A stretch of 64,000 nucleotides of DNA, from NCBI GenBank assembly GCA_946807835.1, contig OX327686.1, forward strand, positions 14,260,001 through 14,324,000. The letters run 5' to 3'. Below are positions 1 to 11,516 of this stretch, piece after piece (the stretch's first letter is position 1; every line of letters starts with the position of its first letter). A model generated the notes under the pieces. That model was given only the letters and a program-made list of their open reading frames with translations, was not told the DNA's origin and searched no databases. A program made the translations under genes and the position numbers. Source of the stretch: Ailanthus altissimus. Taxonomy: Eukaryota > Streptophyta > Magnoliopsida > Sapindales > Simaroubaceae.

Positions 1-3000
1 ACATCTGGGAAGCCAATCATAGATGTTAAACTGATACAATATATTCTGGGTGGTCTAGGGTCAGAATATGATCCTATAGCTGTAATATTAATCACCAATC
101 TAAACAATACCACTCTTGAAGATGCATATGCATCCCTGCTAAGTTTTGAAAGCGGACTTAAGAGAAATGCCTCTGAAAATATTGACTATGAAGCCAATAT
201 GGCCTTCAACAGAACAAGTTAGTGGAGAGATCAATGTGGCAAAGGAAATGGAAGAAATAGAGGACCAATGCAAGGCAGAGGTTCTAGTAGAAACATAAAC
301 TTCAACAACAAGGGAAATACCACTGGAAAAAACAACAAAGGAAAAATGAAGCAACAGGGAAACAAAGATAAACCCAAAATAACATGCCAAATTTGCAACA
401 AACTTAGACATGAGGCCATAGAATGCTGGCATAGATTTAATCAAGATTTCATGTCAAAGGCAATAGATCAGCAAAATTCAGCTTATGTAGCAGCACAAGA
501 AGATGAAGAAGATTATGGTTGGTACATTGACAGTGGAGCCTCAAATCATGTTACTAACAACATTAACAATATCACTACAAGGGAAGAATATAAAGGTAAA
601 CAAGCACTTATTGTTGGCAATGGCAATAAGCTTTTTATTTCACATGTTAGTAATTGTTCACTACACATACCACACTTAAATGAAACACTTTTACTAAAAC
701 AAGTTCTATTTGTTCCCAAAATAACCAAAAATATTTTGAGTATTTCCAAACTGATGAAAGATAACAACATCACCATAGAATTTCATCATAATTTGTCTAT
801 TGTGAAGGACAAGATGCAGAAGGTACTCTTACAAGGAATCGCTAAAAAAGGTTTATACAAATTGAATGTGATATCCATGGCTGGTAGTAACCAAATTCTT
901 ATCGAAGTCAAGAACCCTAGTCCAACAGTCTCTTTGTTTGTCTCTTTGCCAGAAGTAGGTCTTCTAGGATGTGAAAAATCTGGTTAAGCCTTGTCTAGCA
1001 AGTTGTTAATTTTCCATAGGCAACTTGGTCATCCTAATAATCAAGTATTGAAGAAAGTATTGTCAACTTGTAATAAGAATATTAGTTTAAACAAATCACT
1101 AAGTTTACCATTTTGTGATGCTTGTGAAATGGGCAATAACCACAAATTAAGTTTCTTAAATTCTAAAACCTGTGCAACACATCCACTTGAGTTACTACAC
1201 ATTGATTTATGGGGTCTTGCACCACTCTTGTCTGGTAAAAGGTTCAGATACTATCTTGGTATAGTTGATAGTTTCTCAAGATATGTCTAGATTCTACCAC
1301 TGCAAACTAAATCATAAACCACTATTGCTGTGCTTCAGTTTAAAAAGTTTGCTAAAAAATAATTAAGCCAATAGATAAAAGTTATCCAAACAGACATGGA
1401 GAGGGGAGGGAGGGGGGGAGAATTTAGACAACTAGAACAGCCACTAAGAAATGATGGAGTACACCTAAAACATACTTGTCCTTATACCTCAAAGCAAAAT
1501 GGAAAGATAGAAAGAAAACATAGGCAAATTGTAGAGGTAGGACTGACTCATTTTGCATAAGCAAATATGCCCTTTAACTTCTGGTGGGAAGCATTTGAGA
1601 TTGCTGTGCACCTGATCAATATTTTTTCCACACCTGTCTTGAACAACAATACACCATATGAAAAGCTATTTGGAAAAGTACCTGATTACCATCACTTAAA
1701 AGTATTTGAGTATGCTTGTTTTCCCCCATCTAAGACCTTTAAACAAGAACAAACTAGACTTTCATACAAAAAAGTGCACCTTTATTGAATACAGTACCAA
1801 ACACAAAGGCTATAAATGTCTATTGCCATCAGGAAAAGTCTTTGTCTCTAGACATATAACTTTTAATAAATCTGAATTTCCTTATAAAATTGTGTCCTTG
1901 GGTCAAGAAAAATCATCACAACATATTGATCCTCTCATACAAAAGTCTCATATTCATCAGCCACTGCAACAAGTGCCAATGGATATCACAAATTTAAGAG
2001 TAAGACCACAAGATCCAGACCCTGCAAAAGTGTCTTCTATTCAAGGCCTTGACAACAAGTAGTACAAGAACATCACCAGTATAGTTCAACATCTACACTA
2101 CCACAATTAACATCACCATTACTGAATTAACAATCAGATCCTGTTACCCATGATCAAACATAGAGAATAGAGCCAACACACCCCATGATCACAAGATCAA
2201 AGTCAGGGATATACAAACCTAAAATTTATCTAATCTGGCAACAAAATAAAACTAGTGAAGAAGTACCAACATGTACTAAAGAAGCACTTGAAAACACAAA
2301 ATGGAGGGCATCAATGATAGAGGAGTATCATGCTCTGCTGAAGAATGAAACCTGAAATTTGGTTGAGTATAGACCTGGAATGAAAGTAATAGGGAACAAA
2401 TGGGAAAATATAAAATAAATTATAAGCCAAATGGAGAAGTGGGGAGATACAAGGTAAGGTTTGTGGCCAAAGAATTTCACCAGACAGCAGGGATTGATTA
2501 TACAGAAACATTCAGCCCAGTGGTTAAATCAGCAACAATTAAGGTAGTGATAAGTCTAGCCACAACCTTTAATTAGGATATCAGACAAATAGACATAAAC
2601 AATGCATTCTTGAATGGAAGTTTGACAGAAAGAGTGTACATGGCTCAACCAGAGGGGTTTGAAGACCAACAGCAGCCAAACTCAGTCTGCATACTTAAAA
2701 GACACTCTATAGTTTAAAGCAAGCACCTAGATCCTGGTTTGAAAGACTTAGAACAACATTGTAGCAATGGGGATTCAAAAATGCAAGGTCTAATATTTTA
2801 TTTTTCATCTCCAAAGAGGGTGATAGACTGGTCTTATTACTAGTGTATGTTGATGACATTTTGATCACTAAAAATGATGATAGCATGATCAACTCAGTCA
2901 TAACAAACCTGAATCAGGAATTCTCCCTTAAAGACCTAGGATCATTGAATTATTTCTTGGGAATAGAAGTAAAGAGGAACAAAGAAGGGATACACTTGAA

Positions 3001-3787
3001 CCAGAATAAATATGTTCTGTATATCTTGAAAAAGGTTGGCTTGTCAAACTACAAACTCTGTAAAACTTCAATGAGTGCTGATCTGAAACTATCAAAAGAA
3101 GAAAGAAAAGACTTCAATAATGTTACTCTATACAGAAGCACTATAGGTGCTCTACAATATGCAACTATCACCATGCCTAATATATCTTATAGTGTCAATA
3201 AGCTTAGTCAGTACCTTCAGAGGCCAAAGATAACTCATTGGATTAAAGAGGATTCTAAGATATCTGCAAGGGACCTCTAACCATGGTCTTTATTTCATAA
3301 GAATTGAAAAACTAGAGGTTAAAGGCTATATAGATTCAAGCTAGGCTAACAATGTAGATGACAGAAGATCCACAGGGGGCTACAATATCTACCTGTGTGG
3401 AAACTTAATCTTCTAGTGTTCAAAGAAACAAAAAGTGGTAGCTAGATCCAGCATTGAAGCAGAATACAAATCCCTTGCACATACAGGAGCTGAAATCACT
3501 TGGTTAAATTCTCTGCTCATAGAAATGCACATCAAACTGATAGCAACACCAGTCATTTGGTGTGACAATCAAGGGGCAGCTGCTCTGGCAACCAATCCAA
3601 TATTCCATGCTAGGACTAAGCACATCGAAATTGATGTGCATTTTATTCTAGATAAGATAGCAAACAATGAACTTGAAGTAAAGTTCATCTCCTCTAAAGA
3701 ACAGACAACTGATATAATGACAAAAGCCCTCACTACAGAAAGGTTCAATTACTTAAAGAATAAACTCAAAGTCACTCCAGACCTTTG
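1..3787 (+). pseudogene. Ty1/copia element A, degraded gag-pol polyprotein (5' end outside window)
   Basis: One decayed copia polyprotein, mostly in a single frame from base 1. Visible in order: C-terminal UBN2-type gag (1-220), a CCHC zinc knuckle (CQIC...H...C, about 385-430), protease motif DSGASNHVT (about 528-555), the GAG-pre-integrase region with LGHPNN and CDACEMGN (991-1150), integrase core remnants (1190-1720), reverse transcriptase with NNAFLNGSL (about 2600) and YVDDILI (about 2845), and copia RNase H (3435-3788; SSIEAEYKSLA, WCDNQGA, ADI-like end). Stops interrupt it at 220-222 and 985-987, with more around 1290-1560, and frameshifts lie near 1775 and through 2060-2840. The domain order gag-PR-IN-RT-RH is diagnostic for Ty1/copia. 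It cannot encode a working protein. The 5' LTR and gag start lie outside the window. Confidence 0.93.
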
Positions 3788-3794
3788 AGTTTGA

Positions 3795-3803
3795 TAGGGG
3801 GAG
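3795..3803 (+). other. Polypurine tract of copia element A
   Basis: The purine run AGGGGGAG sits just after the RNase H stop and just before a TGAAAATG sequence, the expected place for the plus-strand primer site of a copia element. It marks the start of the 3' LTR. Confidence 0.75.
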
Positions 3804-3804
3804 T

Positions 3805-4255
3805 TGAAAATGATCAACATTGTGTAAGGCTAAGGCCTTAGCTATATTGGAGGGAATGCACAGCTTCAAAAATGTCCTGATGGTCCAGCAATCTATTAAG
3901 GAAAATGACAAAGGAATACAGCTGCTACTCTACAATAGAAAAGTACAACATGTGGATCAATGAAATGTATTTGCAAGAATATAGGCTTTGCCAATGAGAA
4001 TCTCAACAAACTTACTAACACATGTAATCCTGTAATCATTAAAATTGCTCTCATTGCAGTATATGTAACAGAGCATATTCACATTGTATTGTTAGCTTGT
4101 AATTGTGTGACTATTCAATACAACAGAGAAGTTTCAGCAACCTTTAACTTTTCTTCCTCTTCTCTCTTGAATTCTAACTATTTGGACTTGACTAATGAGG
4201 CAACTAAAGGGCTGACTTTCCACGAAATGATGCTCCAGTGCAAGTGTATCTAAAG
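3805..4255 (+). repeat. 3' LTR of copia element A (right end approximate)
   Basis: Sequence directly downstream of the polypurine tract, starting at TG. The 5' LTR is outside the window, so the right end cannot be fixed by comparison. The length is set by analogy with the 450 bp LTR of copia element C. The small ORFs here are not thought to be genes. Confidence 0.5.
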
Positions 4256-6044
4256 TGAGATCTTTTGTTATCATATACCATTTCCTTGTATTAATCCTAA
4301 TCCATATTCCCATAGACCCACCATTCTATGACATATCATTAAAAAATAGCTCCCAACAACAACAAGAACAAATATTTTTCTATTCTTTAGTTTATAAGAA
4401 AGTAAATAAATGGTTTTTGGACCTATCTGGTTTAATTTGTATCTCTTTAAAATGCTTTCCCCTGATTTAAATTTTTTTATTATTATGTAGATGGCATTAA
4501 GGATAACTAAAGGTCTATAAGGAAGATGTATATATGTATATCTGCATCATTGTCATTAAATTCATATCATATCTACAATATTTTTGTTTTAATGATTGAT
4601 TGAGATCATATACACATAAAAAATATTTGACGGAAAGTAGCCAAAAGTTTCTCTATAATGAAACTGCATAATCGATAGTGAAGCAATTTATTTTTTTGCA
4701 GTTTGTTTTCGCATACATCAGTTCGGCCGTGCAAGAGTTTAAGCCTCTTTAAGATTGATCATGTTACTTTTACATTGCAAATAAAAGGAAATTTCAGATT
4801 TGTATCGCGTACAATGTTAGGCTGCAAGTTTCACATTTGCTCACGTTACATGTATTAGTGGTCTCTTACTCTTTGCAATCAAATTAATGAACTAAAATTT
4901 ATATCTTGATTAGAGTCGGTACTAACCCCTTGGCCAAATAAGATGATAATGTGACATATAGATGCTATACCGATTAATGTCCTCGAATTGCTATTTATTA
5001 TCTTAATATATCAATAAGGTAAACTTTGAACTGATTGTGAATTAGGTTTATAAACACATCTACATTGTTGAAGTCAGTCACAAAAAATGAATGGGTTTAT
5101 AAACACATCATCTACATTGTTGAAGTCAGTCACAAAAAATGAAAATGATCCATTAGCGGGCAGGAGCGGATAACATAACCATGATGGTTTATGTTGAGCT
5201 CATTATCTAGATGGCTCAAACAATTCGTGCAAAACCTATCTTTAAAAAGACTTAACCTAGATTTCAGATCTAGCATGTTAGATATCCAAACCCATTGACC
5301 CATGAACTTTAGAAACGAGAAGTGTAAATTATAAAGTGGGAACGAATTAAAACTTTGAATTTTTTTCAAATTTTAATTAGTTGATTATTGTTCTGCATGA
5401 AAAAAGATTTCCCACAAGTGAATGAATATCACTTAAATCATTATTCTTTAATTGATGACTCTGAAACAGATTAGAATTTTTAATTAATTTATATATAATT
5501 AAAACTTATAATTTGATGAGGATTTGTATTCATGTGGATTAGGATTTGTGCATTACAAATAAGTATGCAACCTTCTTCATAATTCATCAGGTTCATAATT
5601 CAATTCTTGGCTATTTAATACATTTAATTCATTCAATTAAAGAATATTGAGAGTATTATGCTTATCTTTGAAGCATTCCACATATCAAGTACTCTCTTTC
5701 TCAAGAAAAAAATATGGACTTAAGTGTTGGAGTGTTTTTTTATCGAAGTTTTATTTTTTTAACAAGAGAACGGTGTTCACCCGCAAATTTGAGAAGTTCT
5801 CAATAGCAAAAAAGTAAATCTATGAAATTTCAAACTTTAGAGCTTTCAATCTTATCAGAGTATTTTTTATTTATAGGAAAATGGTACTCACTCGCAAATT
5901 AAAAAAATTCTTTAAGGACAAAGAAATAAATTCGTGAAGTTGCAAATTTTGGAGCTTTCAATTTATATTAGGCCATCATCATTATCTTAAGCCACAAATG
6001 ATGCAACACCGAAACACGAGGCAACACAAAAGGCATATATAACC
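4256..6044. other. Non-coding AT-rich stretch with two diverged tandem duplications
   Basis: I see no gene. The stretch holds a two-copy repeat of about 50 bp at 5045-5144 and a more diverged duplication of about 100 bp at about 5767-5975 (each copy has a 'cgcaaatt...gagctttcaat' core). Immediately left of the TSD, about 5985-6049 is open in more than one frame and may be the edge of an interrupted host exon. Confidence 0.6.
5045..5144 (+). repeat. Tandem duplication, unit about 50 bp, two copies
   Basis: The unit begins GGTTTATAAACACATC and ends CACAAAAAATGAA. It is present twice with a 3 bp (atc) length difference. Confidence 0.9.
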
Positions 6045-6049
6045 AGGAT
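6045..6049. repeat. Target-site duplication AGGAT (left)
   Basis: AGGAT directly precedes the TGTCACGCC LTR start and is repeated at 15323-15327, directly after the right LTR. A perfect 5 bp duplication at exact LTR ends shows an intact insertion. Confidence 0.93.
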
Positions 6050-8766
6050 TGTCACGCCCCAGACCCAAAAGATCTGACACACGACATCACTTACATTCAT
6101 TCAATAATACTTAAGCATTTATTTTAATTTCTTTCAGAATTATAGCAATTGAATTATGACTGGGACAATTAGTAAACCGGAGATACGCAGAGTTTTCTCA
6201 GAGATTAACACTCTACTACGTCACCAGTAGCAACTTTGTTACCGGAAGCCCAGAATATATTCATTGCAAATTCTTACTTAAAATCAATCCATTACTACAC
6301 TTGGTGAAACTTAAACTAAATCCAACCACACAATAAAATAATACATAGGTATTTATTCACTAGGGACAAATCAAATATCTTATCCCACGTGTCCCCAAAT
6401 AAAACACTTAGCAACCTAACAACTTAGGGAACCCAAGGAACAGCAGAAGCCTTGCCAAATCCGCTATGCACACATGTACCTTATTTACCTGAAATCACCA
6501 TAAACTATAATGAGTATAAAACTCAGTAAGCATACTAATTTTTCATATATCAAATACAAATACATATATGTACACAATGCATATGTATGATATGCTGTGA
6601 TCAATCAAAATCATAATCTTATCAAATCACATATCATGTAAGCGCTTACACATTCTTTCAAAACACATAATAGGAATACCATTACTCGACTACTACTTAG
6701 TAGGACTTACATATCACATATCACATAATGAGCCAAATGTCACTCGTAGGTGACATACCGTATGAGAGGAATAGTACAAGTGAGGTCTTTAAATCACACA
6801 TATATAATGCTTATGCCCGAAGGTAAAAGCCAAACCCTCACCCTGATCATCGGTGAGTCCTCTCACATGTACCAATACGCCACCACACGAATGTGATGAC
6901 TCACACTTCCTTTAGGTACTAATAGGATCCTCCCTACATACGGAACACATAACATATACCAATCCCGAAGGAAAGGCCACACATAAAGGCTCCACAAATC
7001 ACATAAAATGCCTACTAAGTTAACAGTGAGGTCAAGTACCCTCAAATCACAAAATATTTCTCATGGACATATTACACTTCAAAAGCTTTCTTTGTTAAAC
7101 GCATCTTATTTTGGAAAGCTCACTTTCAAAAACACATGTATGTCCATGCTCAATGTCAATGCTCACATTCATAAACATATATTCACATTTCATATCAAAA
7201 TATACTTTGACATTTCATAAACATATTCTTAACCCCATTTACAAAATCATACAAAACAATTATTATGTTTATTGTGATTCCAGTAGTAAGTCTAGTATAC
7301 TTACCTCTTAACACTTTCAGCTACAAGGCTTAAATCTCCTTAACCTATCAATGGAGATTAATCCTTTCATAAGCCTCAGAATTCACACAAAATACTTTAA
7401 ATAGCTTACAAAATTATACACAATGCATTTATCACATCAAATTGGTCTAAATACTTGGTTTCTCAAAACCTATCATTTTGACCACTTACACTTAACAAAA
7501 TTTTCTAATACATCAAATGATGTTCAATTACTCCGAAATCAGAATATATCATTCTTGACTCATATATACTTCTTATATATGAATATTATATCAAAATTCC
7601 TATACAATCCATTCCATACACACCATCAAATCCAAACTACAAACCTGACAGGATCAAGATACTTACTGAACAGTATTCAATCTCCCAATTTTATAAAATC
7701 ATATACTAACTCAAAAATTATACAACTACCACATAATTACTCTTAATACATATCTCAGTCCATGATAAATATTTCTCTTCCAAATCACTGCCAAAAATAT
7801 TTTAAAACTATTTTATTCCATAACTTTAAAAATCTGTTAATCAACTACTACAATGAGCTGATACACTTTAGAAATTCATAACACTTCAACCACATTGATC
7901 CAAATTCTCAATTCCGAGTATATCATATTAGACATATAAAATTATCATATTCCACAAATTCATAATTTTTAAAGATCATTCAGCAGGTAAAAAATTATTT
8001 TCCACTGTATCATACTGTTTACACAGGAAATTTCCAGAATTCCAGGGTCATTTTGGTAAATTCACTACAAATTCAATTTCCGAGATTTTCAGTCGATTCA
8101 AAGTCTCAGATGATCCTAAACATGTCTAATTTCATATACTCAAAATTCAAAACCAGAATCGAATCACAAAAATTTATAAAATTCCTAGATCAAGAGGTTA
8201 TCCAGCAGAAATTTCATAATTCATCATGATTTATCAAACTATCTTATAGATCATCATCAATTCTCACAACATCAAACGAAATACACATCAAATCCTTAAT
8301 TATACATATTTCCAGAAATCAAAACTTAAAGAAATTAACTTAATTAATACCAATAAATTGATAATTAGTTGTGATATACCTCTAAAGATCCAAAATTCCA
8401 ATTTCTTCTTCTTTTTCTTCTTCTTCTTCTCTTTCTCTCTCCTTTATTTCTCTCTTCTCTCTCTAAAAATGGGTAGCTCGACAAAAATGAGAGAATTAGG
8501 GTTTTTAAAAGTGTATTTTTATACTAAGTGGTTAATTTTTGGTATTTACGAATTCACCCCCAAAACTTTCAAAGTATAACAATTTGGTCCCTAAAATAAT
8601 TCCAAAGTCTTGCAAATAAACCCAATACTAATAGTATATCCTTAACCTATAAAAACACTACTAATAACAATATATAAATCAAGGATCACCCACATACAAA
8701 TAAAATACGTATATTTATATATATAAATATACATATTCTTACCGGTTATGGATACTGGTTACTACA
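6050..8766 (-). repeat. 3' LTR (element orientation) of the LOG-carrying element
   Basis: 2717 bp, from TGTCACGCCCC to GGTTACTACA on the plus strand; nearly identical to 12606-15322. Differences seen by eye are single substitutions such as T6808 versus C13364. Short ORFs inside occur identically in both LTRs and are not genes. The 73-aa, phenylalanine-rich ORF near 8358 is a translated TTC-rich tract. Confidence 0.95.
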
Positions 8767-8780
8767 ATTCTCCCCTCCTT
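8767..8780 (-). other. Polypurine tract of the LOG-carrying element
   Basis: On the minus strand it reads AAGGAGGGGAGAAT, directly followed by the LTR start TGTAGTAACC. It is preceded by TTCGAGGACGAAATTC, the common 3' end of Tekay/Del chromoviruses. It fixes the element as minus strand. Confidence 0.88.
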
Positions 8781-9653
8781 ATAAGAATTTCGTCCTCGAA
8801 ATTCATAACTTAAGCACATAGATGAGGATACTTAGATCTCATTTCTTCTTCTCATTCTCAATTTTCCTTTTCAATTGTATAGTTTATTCATAAAACATTT
8901 ACAAAGCAATCTTCCTTGTATATAGGATTTGCTCATTGTGGTCCAAAATCCTAATAAATACTCATTCATATGTTAGATTATCTCTAAATTGGCTCATAGC
9001 TGAGTATACGAGAGGAGTAGGAAACATATATCCATAAAATAAACATATGACACACATTATGGACTTATAAAATTATACACACATATTTTTATTCTTTTTT
9101 TTTTTTTCCATTCGTTCAATATTTAATGGGTATCTATACACTTCACCTTTCATTCATTAAAGAATAACATAGATGTAGAATACCCATACTAATCTCTTAC
9201 ATAAAGTTCTTAACTCCTTTAAAAATTTTAATCCCTTCAACATATACTCATACGTCATAATATCATTCACTACCTTGATATCATTCAAAAAAAAAAATGT
9301 AGTATTTCTACGCAACTAAGTTGTCATTCAAATCAGAATATTGAAAGCATTATCTTAAACGATCAAAAATCAACTTCAATAAAAAGACCTTTAGTTCAAC
9401 TGATTCTTAAACTATAGATCTTAACATTATATCTCTTACTTTAACTCTTAAAAAAAATAGTCCACCTTATTGGACATCATTTTCTCATTGAGATTGACAT
9501 GTCTGCTTTTTCTAATATGCTCGATTTCAAATAGAAAAGATTCTACTAGCACAATTACTGCGATGGCAAATATGATTCTTTTAACTATTCCTTTAACGTC
9601 ATCCACGTAAAAGGAAAGGACAAAACGATTATTGATTTTCTTTCATAAAACTC
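8781..9653. other. Interior non-coding segment upstream of the 397-aa ORF
   Basis: AT-rich, no supported gene. The last 60 bases hold promoter-like sequence: AACGTCA (inverted TGACGTT, as-1-like) at about 9594-9600 and CCACGTAA at about 9603-9610, then the TATA box. Confidence 0.6.
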
Positions 9654-9662
9654 TATAAATAG
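9654..9662 (+). promoter_or_regulatory. TATA box of the 397-aa ORF
   Basis: TATAAATAG, a consensus plant TATA box 70 bp before the ATG at 9724. The spacing is like that of the LOG TATA boxes at 11449 and 60127. Confidence 0.72.
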
Positions 9663-9723
9663 CCTAAACCTCATAATCACTTTTCTAGCAATAAATAAAA
9701 CCAAATTTCTTACCATCTTCATA

Positions 9724-10917
9724 ATGAATCCCATTATCATAACTCCTCCTGTTCCTTTTTCTCCACCACAATTTTCAGACCTAATCAAAACCAGAACACT
9801 CCATTCCCGTGCCAAAGAATTCATCAGACACTACGCCATCTTAGCAGTCCAAGAACACGGCCTCACGGTTCTTGGTGGCCCTTTGTTCAACTTAGAATAC
9901 CCTTTCTTTCACCTGCACTCTTTTTTCCCATTTTCCCAATGGTCCAAACCAGTCCTTTACTTGTTATGGTACCTGTTGGATCTGTATACAATCGCCATGG
10001 AATTCCCATTACTTAGAACTCTCCAAAAATTAGAAAAATGTGATGAAGATCATCCAGCCCTGATATTTCTCCAATGGTTTTACCCAAAGACATGGTGGAT
10101 AACTAAATTTCAATACATGATTGCAAACAACACAAATGCTGCAATCCCCAGACAACATCTTTGGTCTGTCTTACTTCTCCAACGAAAGGGTATGATTGTT
10201 TCAGATCATGAAATCCATTATTACCCCACTGTCAAGGATTACCTCACTTTTACCCTTTCACTAAAGGGATCAATTAAGCTCTGGCCTGAAGAAGTAATTC
10301 AGCAAAAGAGAGAACTTGAAAGAATTCTTGCTCAGGAAAATCAAATAATTCCTCCGTCTGTTTGGATCTCCCCAGAAGATGCTGCACCTTGGGAACAAGT
10401 TGAAGCTGACTTTACAGAAGACCTGAATTTTGCCAATATACTCAAATTCCAACAAAGACAAAAATATCATCTTTCACATCTCAGAAATACAGATTACTCT
10501 ACTCATCATCACCATATCCCAAACATGACTTATTATGCCAGGTACAGACAAGCAATGGATAACCTTCACCAATGGCCTCAGCTAACTGTCCCGACAGAAC
10601 CTACCCAATCTCAGCCAGTTGTCCCGACAGAACCTACTCAATCTCAGCCAGCTGTCCCGACAGAACTTGACCAACACCAACCCAATCTTGACTTATCCCT
10701 CTTTCAAGACTCCCAACCTTATCCAACCGACACCCAAATCCAAGAGGAAGCCAGCACATCCCTCATCCAGACCAGCTCACCTGGAGAAGATCAAGATATG
10801 GTAGACCCACATTCCACTCCGCCAGAGCCCTCATTCAATGTATGGGAACAACAACTTCATAAGTTCCTCTCTCACGGATACGACACAGATGAAAGCGACC
10901 AAGGAGACTCATTTTGA
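9724..10917 (+). CDS. Unidentified 397-aa protein, retrotransposon cargo
   Basis: Intact ATG-to-stop ORF in the interior of the element, antisense to the element RNA. I do not recognise a family. The N-terminal two thirds look folded: a proline-rich start, an aromatic/hydrophobic region with a 16-residue hydrophobic run (about 77-92, VLYLLWYLLDLYTIAM), several Trp-rich stretches and a His cluster (STHHHH, about 260). Around residues 288-322 there is a short tandem repeat (VPTEPTQSQP, about 2.5 copies). The C-terminal 75 residues are acidic and Ser/Thr/Pro-rich, ending DESDQGDSF, and are probably disordered. It has its own TATA box (70 bp upstream) and an AATAAA 172 bp after the stop. The long undamaged frame in a recent insertion suggests it is under selection or newly copied. 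It could be a gag- or capsid-like accessory ORF such as the antisense 'aORFs' described in Tat-lineage elements, or a captured host gene. Neither is shown. Confidence 0.8.
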   Translation: MNPIIITPPVPFSPPQFSDLIKTRTLHSRAKEFIRHYAILAVQEHGLTVLGGPLFNLEYPFFHLHSFFPFSQWSKPVLYLLWYLLDLYTIAMEFPLLRTLQKLEKCDEDHPALIFLQWFYPKTWWITKFQYMIANNTNAAIPRQHLWSVLLLQRKGMIVSDHEIHYYPTVKDYLTFTLSLKGSIKLWPEEVIQQKRELERILAQENQIIPPSVWISPEDAAPWEQVEADFTEDLNFANILKFQQRQKYHLSHLRNTDYSTHHHHIPNMTYYARYRQAMDNLHQWPQLTVPTEPTQSQPVVPTEPTQSQPAVPTELDQHQPNLDLSLFQDSQPYPTDTQIQEEASTSLIQTSSPGEDQDMVDPHSTPPEPSFNVWEQQLHKFLSHGYDTDESDQGDSF

Positions 10918-11448
10918 CCTACATTGCTGTTTCTATTTTCACAGAAACTAGATCCGTGTTGCTCTATCACATCAAAGAGAGACCGATTACTGCTTTATCT
11001 TTATGTCAAGTATGCTTTATCTTTCTTCATATCTGCTTTTAATCTATCGGCCAAAAATTAATGTTAAGACCACAAAATCTTTGTAATTAATAAAGTTAAT
11101 TTGGCCTCATGTCCAAAGTCCAATTGTTAGCTCAAAAAGTCTTCAAGTCATTGATGTATTGTCGACCATTAGTGCCAAAATGGCTAAGTCCCTAAATCCA
11201 TGAAAATAGGCCTTTATTGACTTTTCTTAATTATCTTACCTAACTTATCACACTTCCGACACAATTTTTATCACACTTACATATCAACATATATTTATTC
11301 AAGATTTTGCGACCTATTGTCCCTTATAAAATGATAAAGTAAAACTCATTCTCTTTTTTTTTTTTTTTTTACCTCACAAGAATCCAGAAAAATATATACT
11401 TGAACATACTTACACATATGCTCCACAGCTATTATCAATTTGTTTTTC
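10918..11448. other. Intergenic segment between the two cargo ORFs
   Basis: No gene. It contains the 3' region and AATAAA of the upstream ORF and a poly-T run (about 11350-11370), then the LOG promoter. A minus-strand ORF starting at 11731 and overlapping LOG is a shadow. Confidence 0.6.
11089..11094 (+). terminator. Polyadenylation signal of the 397-aa ORF
   Basis: AATAAA, 172 bp past the stop codon, on the coding strand. Confidence 0.55.
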
Positions 11449-11456
11449 TATAAATA
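11449..11456 (+). promoter_or_regulatory. TATA box of the LOG gene
   Basis: TCTATAAATACA, 68 bp upstream of the ATG at 11517. The matching copy in element G (60127-60134) has the same TATAAATACA core and a similar distance, so the promoter appears to have travelled with the gene. Confidence 0.75.
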
Positions 11457-11516
11457 CATTATTATTGCATCCTTATACAAACTCAAAAATATTCAAAGAT
11501 TAGGGTGAGCATAACA

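Noticed and set aside
7423..7746. 107-aa ORF repeated at 13979
   Set aside because: Its identical presence in both young LTRs reflects LTR duplication; there is no protein-like feature.
8358..8579. 73-aa phenylalanine-rich ORF, repeated at 14914
   Set aside because: Translation of a TTC-rich tract within an LTR.
11505..11516. LOG start four codons upstream (MSIT...)
   Set aside because: That codon is GTG; plant initiation needs ATG, and ATG 11517 matches the start of the copy at 60187.
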